A stretch of DNA of 37,493 nucleotides from Acetobacteraceae bacterium. Lineage in GTDB: Bacteria > Pseudomonadota > Alphaproteobacteria > Acetobacterales > Acetobacteraceae. The position numbers were made by a program, and so were the translations under genes. The notes below the pieces were generated by a model. The model did no database searches, was not told where the DNA came from, and saw only the letters and a list, made by a program, of their open reading frames with translations. How positions within the stretch are numbered: position 1 is the stretch's first letter; each line of letters begins with the position of its first letter. Below are positions 1-8,648 of this stretch, one piece after another. The stretch spans positions 1 through 37,493 of the forward strand of contig JANXRN010000113.1 in the NCBI GenBank assembly GCA_025352995.1. The letters run 5' to 3'.

Positions 1-1
1 G

Positions 2-517
2 CATCAACGCCTGCGCACCACCACGGTCTATGTCACCCATGACCAAATCGAGGCGATGACAATGGCCGACAAGATTGTGGTGATGAACAGCGGCAATATC
101 GAACAAATCGGCGCGCCGCTTGAACTTTACGATCATCCGGCAAACTTGTTTGTTGCCGGCTTCATCGGATCACCGGCGATGAATTTGCTGCAAGGTGAAG
201 TCAAGGGCGGGATGTTTCGCATCGGCGACGTAAGCCTGCCCTTGCCGGCCGGCACGTCACTCGAAGGCCGCAAGGTGACCTATGGCATCCGCCCCGAACA
301 TTTGCGGCTCGACCATACGGGCGGCGTCGGGGTGCAGGTTACCGTGCTGGAACCGACCGGCGCTGAAACCCAAGTGCTCGGCCGGCTTGCCGGCGTACCG
401 GTGGTCGGTGCGTTCCGGGAACGCATCACATCCAAACCGGGTGAGATGCTGATGCTGTCACCCGAAATTGGACTGGTTCATCTGTTCGACAGTGAAACGG
501 GCCAACGGCTCAATTAA
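2..517 (+). CDS. ABC importer ATP-binding subunit, C-terminal part (UgpC/MalK type)
   Basis: This is the 3' end of an ATPase gene; the frame is open from base 2, so the start lies outside the window. It would power uptake of a sugar or polyol-like solute through the two permeases encoded downstream. The visible part begins just before the H-loop ([13 protein letters not shown], with the switch histidine). The following stretch, [31 protein letters not shown] split across the text, is the family's usual linker into the TOBE/regulatory domain, which contains [10 protein letters not shown]. Walker A and the signature motif lie upstream and cannot be checked. It is the first visible gene of the transporter operon and is separated from the binding-protein gene by a hairpin with a T-run. 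The substrate cannot be read from the sequence. Confidence 0.9.
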   Translation, partial: HQRLRTTTVYVTHDQIEAMTMADKIVVMNSGNIEQIGAPLELYDHPANLFVAGFIGSPAMNLLQGEVKGGMFRIGDVSLPLPAGTSLEGRKVTYGIRPEHLRLDHTGGVGVQVTVLEPTGAETQVLGRLAGVPVVGAFRERITSKPGEMLMLSPEIGLVHLFDSETGQRLN

Positions 518-523
518 AAACCC

Positions 524-544
524 GCGGCCGAACCGGCCGCTTTT
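524..544 (+). terminator. GC-rich hairpin with T-run between ATPase and binding-protein genes
   Basis: A perfect 7-bp stem (GCGGCCG / CGGCCGC) closes a 3-nt AAC loop and is followed directly by TTTT. This is the form of a Rho-independent terminator. It lies inside what is otherwise one operon, so it probably acts as a partial terminator or attenuator, or as a processing barrier. Confidence 0.6.
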
Positions 545-557
545 CTGGGAGGCTACG

Positions 558-1892
558 ATGGATCGTCTGACACGTCGTGAAACTATTGCCATCGGGGCGG
601 GCGGACTAACCGCTGCCGGCCTGATCGGGCAGCCCGCGCACGCTGCCATTCCGGTGGCCAATGTGCCAATGCCGAAGCAGCCGATTGAAGCCGGGGCGAC
701 CTTGCGGGTGATCCGCCCGACCAAGTTTGTCGATCCGGACGAAACAATCTGGAACGAGAACACGGCCAAGTTCACCAAGGCGACCGGGGTTCCGGTGCGC
801 ACTGATTTCGTCGGCTGGGAAGATATCCGCGCCCAGGTCGCAGTTGCCGCGCGCACCGGCGCTGGCCCCGACATCGTTGCCGGCTGGGCCAACGATCCGC
901 ATCTGTATGAGGACAAAATCCTCGATATGACCGAACTTGCCGAATATCTCGGCAAGAAATATGGCGGCTGGGGCGCGCTGCCGCTGGTCTATGGGCGCAA
1001 GCATGGCACCAATAAATGGCTGTCGATCCCGATGGGTTGCGGCGGCGGCGCGTTGGTTTATCGCAAATCCTGGGTCAACCAGGCGGGTTATGACAAGCCG
1101 CCCAATGACATGGACAAGTTCCTCGATCTTTGCCGCAAGCTGCACAAGAACAACCATCCGGTTGGCTGGGCGCTGGGCAACAGCCAAGGTGACGGCAACG
1201 GCACCGCGACCTGGCTGCTCTGGGCGTTTGGCGCGTACCAGGTCGATGATGCAGGCAAGGTCGCAATCAACAGCCGCGAAACCCTTGCCGCGCTGAAATA
1301 TTCCGCCGAGTTCTACAAGACCATGATCCCGGGCACGCTGTCCTGGCTCGACCCGTCGAACAACAAGGCCTTCATCGCCGAAGAAATCAGCATGACCAGC
1401 AATGGCGTGTCGATTTATTTCGTGCTGAAGAACGATCCAAAAACGGCGGCCATTGCGGCCGATACCGAACATGCCCGCCTGCCCGGCGCCAAGGGCACGG
1501 ATTATCCGGAAGCCGCCAACACGCTCAACGCGATGGCGTTCAAGCACACCAAATACCCCAATGCGGCCAAGGAATATCTCCGCTTTATGATGGAAGCGGA
1601 ACAATATGATCCGTGGCTGACCAAATGCCTCGGCTACTGGGCGCATCCTCTGCTGGCGTTCGATCAATCAGATTGCTGGAAGATTGATCCGAAAATCCTG
1701 CCCTATCGCGATGCGCAGAAAATGACGCATTGGGATGGCTATAAGGGTCCGATTTCGTCGGCCGCAGCGGCGGCAACGGCGGAATATGTGCTGGTGCAGA
1801 TGGTGGCCTCGGCCGCATCCGGCCAGTCCACCCCGGCGGACGCGGCGAAAGAGGCCGAGCGTCGGCTTGCCCGCATCTACCGCAAAGCCTGA
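558..1892 (+). CDS. Extracellular solute-binding protein, family 1 (ABC importer)
   Basis: Periplasmic receptor of the ABC importer, 444 residues, a normal length for family-1 (MalE-like) binding proteins. The start at 558 is chosen because GGGAGG lies 5 bases upstream and because the N-terminus then reads MDRLTRRETIAIGAGGL, a twin-arginine-type signal (TRRETIAIG), ending near PAHAA. An upstream in-frame start at 468 would put about 30 non-signal residues in front. The body has the family pattern: a receptor start at LRVIRPTKFVDPDE, and RTGAGPDIVAGWANDPH near residue 100. It lies between the ATPase gene and two permease genes, flanked by hairpins at 524-544 and 1900-1927, which suggests it is expressed at a different level from its partners. 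The ligand is unknown; sugars or polyols are usual in this family. Confidence 0.92.
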   Translation: MDRLTRRETIAIGAGGLTAAGLIGQPAHAAIPVANVPMPKQPIEAGATLRVIRPTKFVDPDETIWNENTAKFTKATGVPVRTDFVGWEDIRAQVAVAARTGAGPDIVAGWANDPHLYEDKILDMTELAEYLGKKYGGWGALPLVYGRKHGTNKWLSIPMGCGGGALVYRKSWVNQAGYDKPPNDMDKFLDLCRKLHKNNHPVGWALGNSQGDGNGTATWLLWAFGAYQVDDAGKVAINSRETLAALKYSAEFYKTMIPGTLSWLDPSNNKAFIAEEISMTSNGVSIYFVLKNDPKTAAIAADTEHARLPGAKGTDYPEAANTLNAMAFKHTKYPNAAKEYLRFMMEAEQYDPWLTKCLGYWAHPLLAFDQSDCWKIDPKILPYRDAQKMTHWDGYKGPISSAAAAATAEYVLVQMVASAASGQSTPADAAKEAERRLARIYRKA

Positions 1893-1899
1893 TTGCGAC

Positions 1900-1927
1900 C
1901 TCTGGGGCGTGGTGACACGCCCCAGAG
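1900..1927 (+). other. 12-bp perfect RNA hairpin after the binding-protein gene
   Basis: CTCTGGGGCGTG pairs perfectly with CACGCCCCAGAG around a GTGA loop. No T-run follows, so this is more likely an mRNA-stabilising or processing hairpin than a terminator. It lies in the gap between the binding-protein and first permease genes, where malE-malF-type operons carry similar structures. Confidence 0.65.
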
Positions 1928-1954
1928 TGCCTGCCTGATTTCGAAGGGATGTCG

Positions 1955-2902
1955 ATGGACGCCACCACATGGGTTGCGAAACGGACCAAGCCGAACTGGC
2001 TTGCGCGGCTGTTCGACTATAAACCCTTCCTGATTGCGCTGTGCCTGGCGCCCGCGCTTGGCCTGCTGCTGGTGTTCCTGACCTATCCGTTGGGGTTGGG
2101 GATTTATCTCGCCTTCACCGACACCGAAATTGGCGGCAACGGGTCATGGGTGGGGCTGGAGAATTTCATTGCGCTGGCCGATGACCCGATCTTCATCAAT
2201 TCAATATGGAACACGATGTTCTATACGTTCACCGCAACCGTCGGAAAGTTTGTCCTCGGGCTGTGGCTAGCGCTGCTGTTGAACCAGCATATCCCGTTCA
2301 AATCGGTGCTGCGCGCGATTATTCTGCTGCCCTATATCGTGCCGACGGTGCTGAGCGCGATTGCATTTTGGTGGATTTACGATCCGCAGTTTTCCATCAT
2401 TTCCTATGTGCTGGTCGATCAACTGCATATTCTGGACCATTACATCGACTTCCTCGGCACGCCCTGGGCGGCGCGCTGGTCGCTGATCGTGGCCAATATC
2501 TGGCGCGGCATTCCGTTCGTGGCGATCACCCTGCTCGCCGGCCTGCAAACCATTTCGCCGTCGCTGTATGAGGCAGCTTTGCTGGATGGCGCGTCGCCAT
2601 GGCAGCAATTCCGCCACATCACATCCCCCCTGCTGATGCCGATCCTGGCGATCGTGATGACGTTTTCGGTGCTGTTCACCTTCACCGATTTCCAGCTGGT
2701 CTATGCCATCACCCGCGGCGGGCCGCTGAATGCGACCCATCTGATGGCGACTTTGGCCTTCCAGCGCGGCATTCCCGGGGCGCAACTGGGGGAGGGCGCG
2801 GCGATCGCCGTCGCGATGATCCCGTTCCTGATTTTCGCAACTTTGTTCAGCTACTACGCATTGGGCCGCCGCAAATGGCAGCAAGGATCGTCGGATGAGT
2901 GA
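1955..2902 (+). CDS. ABC sugar-type permease (MalF/UgpA family)
   Basis: Inner-membrane permease, about 315 residues, with six predicted membrane segments; the first is around residues 30-50 (ALCLAPALGLLLVFLTYPLG). The cytoplasmic EAA loop that docks on the ATPase is seen as YEAALLDGASPWQQFRHIT, near residue 210. The start at 1955 has GAAGGG six bases upstream; an ATG at 1949 is in frame but too close to that site. The gene overlaps the next permease by 8 bases, so the two are translationally coupled. Together they should form the heterodimeric channel of the importer. Confidence 0.93.
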   Translation: MDATTWVAKRTKPNWLARLFDYKPFLIALCLAPALGLLLVFLTYPLGLGIYLAFTDTEIGGNGSWVGLENFIALADDPIFINSIWNTMFYTFTATVGKFVLGLWLALLLNQHIPFKSVLRAIILLPYIVPTVLSAIAFWWIYDPQFSIISYVLVDQLHILDHYIDFLGTPWAARWSLIVANIWRGIPFVAITLLAGLQTISPSLYEAALLDGASPWQQFRHITSPLLMPILAIVMTFSVLFTFTDFQLVYAITRGGPLNATHLMATLAFQRGIPGAQLGEGAAIAVAMIPFLIFATLFSYYALGRRKWQQGSSDE

Positions 2903-3794
2903 CATCGCCGCTGACAACACCCCGGTTGTCGAATCCGAAGGCCCGCAGCTGCTGTCCTGGGACAGCCGGGCGCGGCGGATCGTCACCGTCTATATTCCGT
3001 TGGTGTGCTTCCTGATCATCCTGCTGTTCCCGTTCTATTGGATGGGGGTGACCACGTTCAAACCCAATTCGGAACTGCTGAACTACAAAGACAATAACCC
3101 GTTCTGGATTCGCAATCCGACGTTTGCCAACATCAATAAATTGCTGTTCGAGACGGATTATCCGCGCTGGCTGGTGACCACGATGGGGGTGGCAATCGGA
3201 TCGACCATCTTGTCGCTGCTGTCGTCGGTGCTGGCCGCTTATGCCATCCAACGGCTGCGATTTCGCGGCAGCGACTATGTTGGGCTGGCGATTTATGCCG
3301 CGTACCTGGTGCCGCCATCCATCCTGTTCATTCCGCTGGCGCAGGTCGTCTATCAGTTCGGGCTGTTTGACACCCCGTTTGCGCTCATCCTGACCTACCC
3401 GACCTTTCTGGTGCCGTTCTGCACCTGGCTGCTGATCGGGTATTTCAAGTCCATTCCTTATGAGTTGGAGGAATGCGCGCTGATCGATGGCGCGTCGCGC
3501 TTGCAGATTTTGCGCCGGATCACCCTGCCGCTGGCGGTGCCAGGGCTGATTTCGGCGGGGATTTTTGCTTTCACCTTGTCGTGGAACGAGTTCATTTATG
3601 CGCTGGCGTTCATTTCATCGACTGAAAACAAAACCGTGCCGGTGGCGATTTTGACCGAACTGGTGCAAGGCGATGTTTATCACTGGGGGTCGCTGATGGC
3701 CGGCGCCTTGCTCGGGTCCTTGCCGGTGGCGATTTTCTACATGTTCTTCGTGGAATATTACGTATCCAGCCTAACCGGCGCGGTAAAGGAATAG
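2895..3794 (+). CDS. ABC sugar-type permease (MalG/UgpE family)
   Basis: Second inner-membrane permease, 299 residues. The N-terminal cytoplasmic tail is followed by a membrane segment (TVYIPLVCFLIILLFPFYW), and the EAA loop is ELEECALIDGASRLQILRRI near residue 200. The ATG overlaps the end of the previous gene by 8 bases. Its TAG stop is directly adjacent to the stop of the convergent tadA gene, so there is no intergenic space for a terminator. Confidence 0.93.
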   Translation: MSDIAADNTPVVESEGPQLLSWDSRARRIVTVYIPLVCFLIILLFPFYWMGVTTFKPNSELLNYKDNNPFWIRNPTFANINKLLFETDYPRWLVTTMGVAIGSTILSLLSSVLAAYAIQRLRFRGSDYVGLAIYAAYLVPPSILFIPLAQVVYQFGLFDTPFALILTYPTFLVPFCTWLLIGYFKSIPYELEECALIDGASRLQILRRITLPLAVPGLISAGIFAFTLSWNEFIYALAFISSTENKTVPVAILTELVQGDVYHWGSLMAGALLGSLPVAIFYMFFVEYYVSSLTGAVKE

Positions 3795-4235
3795 CTACCT
3801 TCGGTCCTGGAAGAATGCGCGCAACAAATCGCCGCTTTCGGTCTCACCCACGCCGCCGATGATTTCAGGGCGATGCAGGCAGCCGGGGGCGGCGAATACC
3901 CTTGGGCCATGCTCGACCCCGCCGCCTTTGGGATCGTAGGCGCCGAAAATCACCCGGCGCAGACGGAAATGGCTGATCGCGCCGGCGCACATCGGGCAGG
4001 GTTCGAGTGTAACCACCAGATCGCAGTCCGTCAGCCGATGATTGCCGCGCATGGCCGCCGCGGCCCGCAAGGCCAGGATTTCGGCATGGGCGCTGGCATC
4101 GTGATCGGCTTCGACCTGATTGCCCGCAGCGGCGAGAATTTCGCCATCCGGCCCAAGCACCACCGCGCCCACCGGGACCTCTCCCCGGGCGGCGGCGAGG
4201 CGGGCCTGTTGCAGGGCATGGTCCATCGGGCGCAT
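3795..4235 (-). CDS. tadA: tRNA-specific adenosine deaminase TadA
   Basis: Deaminates A34 to inosine in tRNA-Arg(ACG) so that it can read CGU, CGC and CGA. It is a 146-residue cytidine/deoxycytidylate-deaminase-fold protein. The zinc and catalytic motifs are intact: HAE (SAHAEILAL, with the proton-shuttle Glu) and PCPMC (LEPCPMCAGA). The start at 4235 gives MRPMDHALQQARLAAARGEV, the usual N-terminus; a longer frame reaches 4298 but adds unrelated residues. It is divergent from the hydrolase gene at 4282, with a short shared promoter gap of about 46 bases. Confidence 0.95.
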   Translation of the reverse strand: MRPMDHALQQARLAAARGEVPVGAVVLGPDGEILAAAGNQVEADHDASAHAEILALRAAAAMRGNHRLTDCDLVVTLEPCPMCAGAISHFRLRRVIFGAYDPKGGGVEHGPRVFAAPGCLHRPEIIGGVGETESGDLLRAFFQDRR

Positions 4236-4281
4236 GAAGCGCACTCTGCATTGCAACCGGCCCGGAGGCCAGACCACCAAA

Positions 4282-4995
4282 ATGCCCCGCAAGATCATCG
4301 GCGTGACCCTCGATAGCGAACAGCCGGGGGGGTATTCGAAATTCCCCTGGTATGCGCTGCGACAAAACTACATGGGCGCGATTGCCGGCGCCGGCGGCCT
4401 GCCGATGGCGCTGCCGCATCTGCCGGACCTGGCCGACGCGATGCTGGACCGGATCGATGCGCTGGTGATCACCGGCGGCGCGTTCGACGTCGATCCGGCG
4501 ATGTATGGCGACACCGACATGCATGAAAAAGTGAGCCTCAAGCAAGGCCGCACCGCGGCCGAACTGGCACTGCTGCGCGGCGCGCTGGCGCGGAACATGC
4601 CGGTATTGGGCATATGCGGCGGGCAGCAATTGCTCGCCGTCGCGCTCGGCGGCAGCCTGATCCAGCATATCCCGGATAGCGTGCCGAACGCCCTGCCGCA
4701 TGAACAGCCCAATCCGCGCGATCAGGCCGGCCACAAGGTTTCCGTGGTGGCCGGCAGTTTGTTGCACCGGGTGGTCGGCGCGACCGAAATGGCGGTCAAT
4801 TCATCGCATCACCAGGCGGTGCGCGCGCCCGGCCCGCATGCGGCAGTCAACGCCACCGCGCCTGACGGGGTGATCGAGGGCATCGAGGATGCGCGCTACC
4901 GCTTCTGCCTCGGGGTGCAATGGCATCCGGAATTCCTGATCGACCAGGGCGACGGCAAGATCATCGCAGCCCTGGTGGCGGCGTGCGCGCCATGA
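4282..4995 (+). CDS. Class-I glutamine-amidotransferase-type gamma-glutamyl hydrolase (peptidase C26)
   Basis: A 237-residue cytosolic hydrolase of the PuuD/peptidase C26 family, which cleaves gamma-glutamyl bonds such as gamma-glutamyl-GABA in polyamine breakdown. The catalytic triad is visible: nucleophile Cys112 in GICGGQQLLAVALGG, and the C-terminal His-Glu in GVQWHPEF. VITGGAFDVDP at about residue 62 is the usual oxyanion-side loop. The start at 4282 gives MPRKIIGVTLD; the open frame runs further back only as an overlap with antisense tadA. The stop overlaps the start of rluB (ATGA), so it is co-transcribed with the ribosome-modification genes. The exact substrate is not shown by the sequence. 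Confidence 0.88.
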   Translation: MPRKIIGVTLDSEQPGGYSKFPWYALRQNYMGAIAGAGGLPMALPHLPDLADAMLDRIDALVITGGAFDVDPAMYGDTDMHEKVSLKQGRTAAELALLRGALARNMPVLGICGGQQLLAVALGGSLIQHIPDSVPNALPHEQPNPRDQAGHKVSVVAGSLLHRVVGATEMAVNSSHHQAVRAPGPHAAVNATAPDGVIEGIEDARYRFCLGVQWHPEFLIDQGDGKIIAALVAACAP

Positions 4996-5753
4996 GCGAA
5001 ACCGAAGACGACGCCGCTGCCGGCAAGGCCGCCCCGCGCGGCGACCGGATCGCCAAGTTCCTCGCGCGTGCCGGGGTGGCCAGCCGGCGCGACGCGGAAA
5101 AGCTGTTGGCCGATGGCCGCGTGAAGATGAACAACATCGTCATCACCCATCCGGCGACCTTTGTCGGCGCTGGCGATCTGGTGACGGTCGGCGGCAAGCT
5201 CGTGGATACGCCTGACAAAACCCGGCTGTGGCGCTACCACAAGCCCGAAGGTCTGGTGACCACCCATCGCGACCCGGAAGACCGGCCGACCGTGTTCCAG
5301 AAACTACCGTCGCATTTGCCACGGGTGGTGAGCGTCGGGCGGCTCGATCTCAATTCCGAGGGTTTGCTGCTGCTGACCAATGATGGGGCGTTGGCCCGGC
5401 AATTGGAACTGCCGAGCAATGGCTGGCTGCGGCGCTACCGGGTGCGGGTGTTTGGCGCGGTCGATGGGCATGCGCTGGCGTCGCTCGCCAAAGGGGTGAC
5501 GATTGAGGGCGTGCGTTACGGCGAAATCGAAGCCGCCGTCGATAGCCGCAAGGGCGACAATACCTGGCTGACGATGAGCTTGCGCGAAGGCCGCAATCGG
5601 GAAATCCGCCGGGTGCTGCTGCATTTGGGCTACCGCGTGTCACGGCTGATCCGGGTCGCGTACGGGCCGTTCCAGTTGGGCATGCTGGAACGCGGCGCGG
5701 TGGAAGAAGTGACCGGCAAGGTGCTGCGCGAGCAACTACCGAAGCTGGGTTAA
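4992..5753 (+). CDS. rluB: 23S rRNA pseudouridine synthase, RluB/RsuA family
   Basis: Converts a specific uridine in 23S rRNA to pseudouridine; 253 residues. The N-terminal S4 RNA-binding domain (RIAKFLARAGVASRRDAEKL, residues about 18-65) is followed by the synthase core: HKPEGLVTTHRDPEDRPTVF, then VGRLDLNSEGLLLLTNDG with the catalytic Asp in GRLD, and EGRNREIRRVL near the end. RluB is favoured over RluE/RluF because of the S4 domain and the usual alphaproteobacterial pairing with rsmD, but the target base cannot be read directly. It overlaps the upstream gene by ATGA and the downstream gene by TAATG. Confidence 0.9.
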   Translation: MSETEDDAAAGKAAPRGDRIAKFLARAGVASRRDAEKLLADGRVKMNNIVITHPATFVGAGDLVTVGGKLVDTPDKTRLWRYHKPEGLVTTHRDPEDRPTVFQKLPSHLPRVVSVGRLDLNSEGLLLLTNDGALARQLELPSNGWLRRYRVRVFGAVDGHALASLAKGVTIEGVRYGEIEAAVDSRKGDNTWLTMSLREGRNREIRRVLLHLGYRVSRLIRVAYGPFQLGMLERGAVEEVTGKVLREQLPKLG

Positions 5754-6298
5754 TGCGCATCGTGGCCGGTGCCTGGCGCGGGCGCACTCTGGTGGCGCCG
5801 AGCGGGGATGTCACGCGGCCGACCGCCGATCGGGCACGGCAGGCCTTGTTCGATCAGTTGGCCCATGCGCCCTGGGCCGGACGCGGGCGGATCGAAGGCG
5901 CGGAAGTGCTTGATGCGTTCGCCGGCACTGGCGCGCTCGGGTTGGAAGCGCTGTCACGTGGCGCGGCGCGGACGCATTTCATTGAAACCGACCGGTTCGC
6001 GCTGGCGGCGTTGCGCGCGAATATCGCAGCCTGTGGGGCGGGGGATCGCAGTTCGGTGATGCCGGGGTCAGCCTTGCGGCCACGGGCCGGGGTGGCGTGC
6101 GGGCTGGTGTTTCTCGATCCGCCCTATGGGCAGGGATTGGTGCCACTGGCGCTTACGGCCCTGCACGCGGCGGGCTGGATTGCGACCGGCGCGCTGATCG
6201 TGGTCGAAACCGGGCGGGATGAGCCGGTCGACGGGCTAGGGACATTGCTCGATGAGCGCACGCACGGCGCGGCACGCATCGGGGTTTGGGCGGCGTAA
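5753..6298 (+). CDS. rsmD: 16S rRNA (guanine966-N2)-methyltransferase RsmD
   Basis: Methylates G966 of 16S rRNA with S-adenosylmethionine. At 181 residues it has the normal length. Family signatures are present: MRIVAGAWRGR at the start, RPTADRARQALFDQL near residue 25, the SAM-binding motif DAFAGTGALGLEALSRGA near residue 55, and the catalytic LFLDPPYG loop near residue 120. The ATG shares its A with the rluB stop (TAATG), so the two are coupled. The convergent toxin gene ends only 6 bases downstream. Confidence 0.95.
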   Translation: MRIVAGAWRGRTLVAPSGDVTRPTADRARQALFDQLAHAPWAGRGRIEGAEVLDAFAGTGALGLEALSRGAARTHFIETDRFALAALRANIAACGAGDRSSVMPGSALRPRAGVACGLVFLDPPYGQGLVPLALTALHAAGWIATGALIVVETGRDEPVDGLGTLLDERTHGAARIGVWAA

Positions 6299-6304
6299 TT
6301 TTCG

Positions 6305-6607
6305 TTACGGTAATGGTAGATTGGCGAGGTCCCGCGCGCCATGGGTAACCCGCACGATTTCGACCCCGCCCTCGATCTGACGATAGAGCAACAAATATGC
6401 GCCAACGACGAAAAAGCGCATGCCGATAGCAATGTCCGCCCGCACTGGACCAAGCTCGGGATGGCGCACGAGCCGCCGTTCCGCCGCGCCGAGGCGGTCC
6501 AACAGCCGGTCAGCGGCCACCGGGTTATCGGCTGCGATATGCAACCAGATTTCGATCAAATCTTCTTCCGCGCGGGCGGTGCGGCGACAAATCGGCAAGG
6601 GGATCAA
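6305..6607 (-). CDS. RelE/ParE-family toxin
   Basis: A 100-residue toxin of the RelE/ParE superfamily. Visible features are the N-terminal helix pair (ARAEEDLIEIWLHIAADNP, AADRLLDRLGAAERRLVRHPELGP) and the beta-strand core MRFFVVGAYLLLYRQIEGGVEIVRVTHGARD given here in part. The C-terminal order RYLLLYR...VEIVRVxHGxRD is typical of ParE, which usually poisons gyrase. The start is a TTG whose last two bases begin the antitoxin TGA stop, so translation is coupled to the antitoxin gene. The pair lies between the two housekeeping runs. Confidence 0.87.
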   Translation of the reverse strand: MIPLPICRRTARAEEDLIEIWLHIAADNPVAADRLLDRLGAAERRLVRHPELGPVRADIAIGMRFFVVGAYLLLYRQIEGGVEIVRVTHGARDLANLPLP

Positions 6608-6876
6608 TTGGCCCGGGCAGCAAGCCTGCGACGGGCTTCCTGCTTGATGTCGGCCATATCAGAAAATCGCCCCGGACCGCTTTGCAGCCCCTCGTCCCAC
6701 AACTGCTGCAATTCTGCCACCGCGTGCTGGCGCAAGCTGCGGCGCAGCTTCCATTCCCGCAGGGCTTCGCGAATGACTTCGGACGTCGTGGCGTAATCCC
6801 CGACCGCGACGGCCTGTTGGACCAGGTCGTTCAATTCCGGGGTAAGGGCAACGCTGATCTTGGCAACATTTGACAT
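6604..6876 (-). CDS. ParD-family antitoxin
   Basis: A 90-residue antitoxin. The N-terminus (MSNVAKISVALTPELNDLVQQAV) is a ribbon-helix-helix DNA-binding domain, followed by YATTSEVIREALREWKLR, the ParD second helix. The C-terminal half (ELQQLWDEGLQSGPGR) is the likely toxin-wrapping tail. The start at 6876 is preferred over 6900 because it begins the usual MSNV..ISV sequence. A short inverted repeat, ATTTG-GTAG-CAAAT at 6881-6894, lies just upstream and could be the autoregulatory operator, although its arms are only 5 bp. Confidence 0.85.
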   Translation of the reverse strand: MSNVAKISVALTPELNDLVQQAVAVGDYATTSEVIREALREWKLRRSLRQHAVAELQQLWDEGLQSGPGRFSDMADIKQEARRRLAARAN

Positions 6877-6924
6877 GTTGATTTGGTAGCAAATAGTCAT
6901 ACCAGCAACAAGACCAATCTGCGT

Positions 6925-8646
6925 CTAGCGCCGCCCAAACATCCGTTCGATCTCTGGCTTGGAGAGTTTCAAGAAGGTCGGTCGCCCGTGGCTGCACGTG
7001 GCAGCGCGCGGGGTGGCTTCCATCTGGCGCAACAGCGCCGACATTTCTTCGGCGCCGAGCCGGCGACCGGCGCGGATGCTGCCATGGCAGGCCATGCGGG
7101 CGATCACGGCTTCGAGCCGGTCGGACAACGCCGTGGTTTCGTCCATTTCGGATAATTCGTCGGCAAGGTCGCGCAGCAACGGCGCGGGGTCCGGCGCACC
7201 GAGGGCCGCCGGCATGGCGCGAACCAGAATGGCGCCAACACCGAATTCTTCGAGTTCGAGGCCGAGGGACGCGAGATCGCCGGCACGGGCCAGCAATCGC
7301 GCAACATCGCCTGGCGGCAGATCGACGACCGCCGGCAGCAGCATCGCCTGGCTGCGGACGCCGCCGGCCAGCATCTGGTCGCGGATGGCTTCATGGGTCA
7401 GGCGCTCATGCGCCGCGTGCTGATCGACCAGCACCAACGTGCCATCGCCGGTCACTGCGATGATGTACGTATCAAGCACCTGCGCCACCGGCGCGCCGAG
7501 CGGGAAATCGGGCTGGTCAGGCAGGGACGCCGGCGGTTTGGCGGCCGGACCGGCGGCGAGCGCCAGTTGCATGTCGGCAAAGCCGCGATGCTGCGGGCCC
7601 GGCGTGGTCGCGTACCAGCTTTGCCGCAAGGTGAGCGACGGGCCCGGCGCAGGCGCATGGATGCCAACGCCGAGCGCCCGTGTAAGGGTCGAAATAATCA
7701 GCCCACGCACCGCGTCGGGGCTGCGGAACCGCACCTCGGCCTTGCCAGGATGGACGTTCACATCAACCTGGTCGGACGGCAGATCGAGAAATAACGCCAC
7801 CACCGGATGGCGGCCATGGGCAATCACGTCGCGGAACGCGACCCGGACGGCGGTGCGCAAGGTCGGGTCGGCGACAGGGCGGCCATTGACCACCAGGGTT
7901 TGCGCGGCGGCAGTGGCACGGCTGATGGTCGGCGGGCAAATGAAGCCGGACAGCACCAGGCCGTCGCGTTCTCCCGCAATTTCGATCAATGCGGCATTTT
8001 CGCCCAGCATCGCGGCGATCCGGCTGCGCCGATCTTGGCTCGGCAAGTCGAACAGCACCCTTCCATCGCTTTCGAGCCGGAAGGCAATGCCAGGCGTGGC
8101 CAAAGCGAGGCGATTGATCGCGATTTCACTCGCATCAGCCTCGGCGCGCGGCGATTTGAGGAATTTGCGCCGCGCCGGGGTGGCGAAGAACAAATCGCGG
8201 ACCACCACCCGCGTGCCTTGGGCGCCGGCGCTGGGGACAGGGGCGTGCACCGCGCCGCCTTCAACCCGGATCAGGCTGGCGTGGTCGGCGGCCGCAGGGC
8301 GGGAGGTGATTTCGAGCCGCGCGGCAGCCCCGATGCTGGGCAAGGCTTCGCCACGGAAGCCGAGCGTTTCGATGCGCAGCAGATCGTCATCATCGATCAG
8401 CTTGGAAGTCGCGTGGCGCTGCACCGCCAGCGCCAGTTCGTCGGCAGACATACCGGCGCCGTTGTCAGTGACCTCAATCCGGTCCATCCCGCCGGCGGCG
8501 AGTGCGACCGCGATGCGGGTGGCGCCGGCATCGATGGCGTTTTCCACCAGTTCACGGGCGGCGGCGGCGGGGCGTTCGATAACTTCGCCCGCGGCAATGC
8601 GGTTGACAGTAACTTCCGGCAGCAAGCGGATGCGGCCGGCGCGCAT
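6925..8646 (-). CDS. mutL: DNA mismatch repair endonuclease MutL
   Basis: Couples MutS mismatch recognition to strand nicking; 573 residues. The N-terminal GHKL ATPase has all motifs: ENAIDAGA, DNGAGM, GFRGEALPS and GTRVVVRDLFF. The C-terminal domain has the endonuclease motif DQHAAHERLTHE, matching DQHA(X)2E(X)4E, near residue 405, plus ACHGSIRAG and CSHGRP metal-site motifs. This is therefore the nicking type of MutL used by bacteria without MutH. It lies two bases downstream of pgi on the same strand and is likely co-transcribed with it. Confidence 0.96.
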   Translation of the reverse strand: MRAGRIRLLPEVTVNRIAAGEVIERPAAAARELVENAIDAGATRIAVALAAGGMDRIEVTDNGAGMSADELALAVQRHATSKLIDDDDLLRIETLGFRGEALPSIGAAARLEITSRPAAADHASLIRVEGGAVHAPVPSAGAQGTRVVVRDLFFATPARRKFLKSPRAEADASEIAINRLALATPGIAFRLESDGRVLFDLPSQDRRSRIAAMLGENAALIEIAGERDGLVLSGFICPPTISRATAAAQTLVVNGRPVADPTLRTAVRVAFRDVIAHGRHPVVALFLDLPSDQVDVNVHPGKAEVRFRSPDAVRGLIISTLTRALGVGIHAPAPGPSLTLRQSWYATTPGPQHRGFADMQLALAAGPAAKPPASLPDQPDFPLGAPVAQVLDTYIIAVTGDGTLVLVDQHAAHERLTHEAIRDQMLAGGVRSQAMLLPAVVDLPPGDVARLLARAGDLASLGLELEEFGVGAILVRAMPAALGAPDPAPLLRDLADELSEMDETTALSDRLEAVIARMACHGSIRAGRRLGAEEMSALLRQMEATPRAATCSHGRPTFLKLSKPEIERMFGRR

Positions 8647-8648
8647 AA

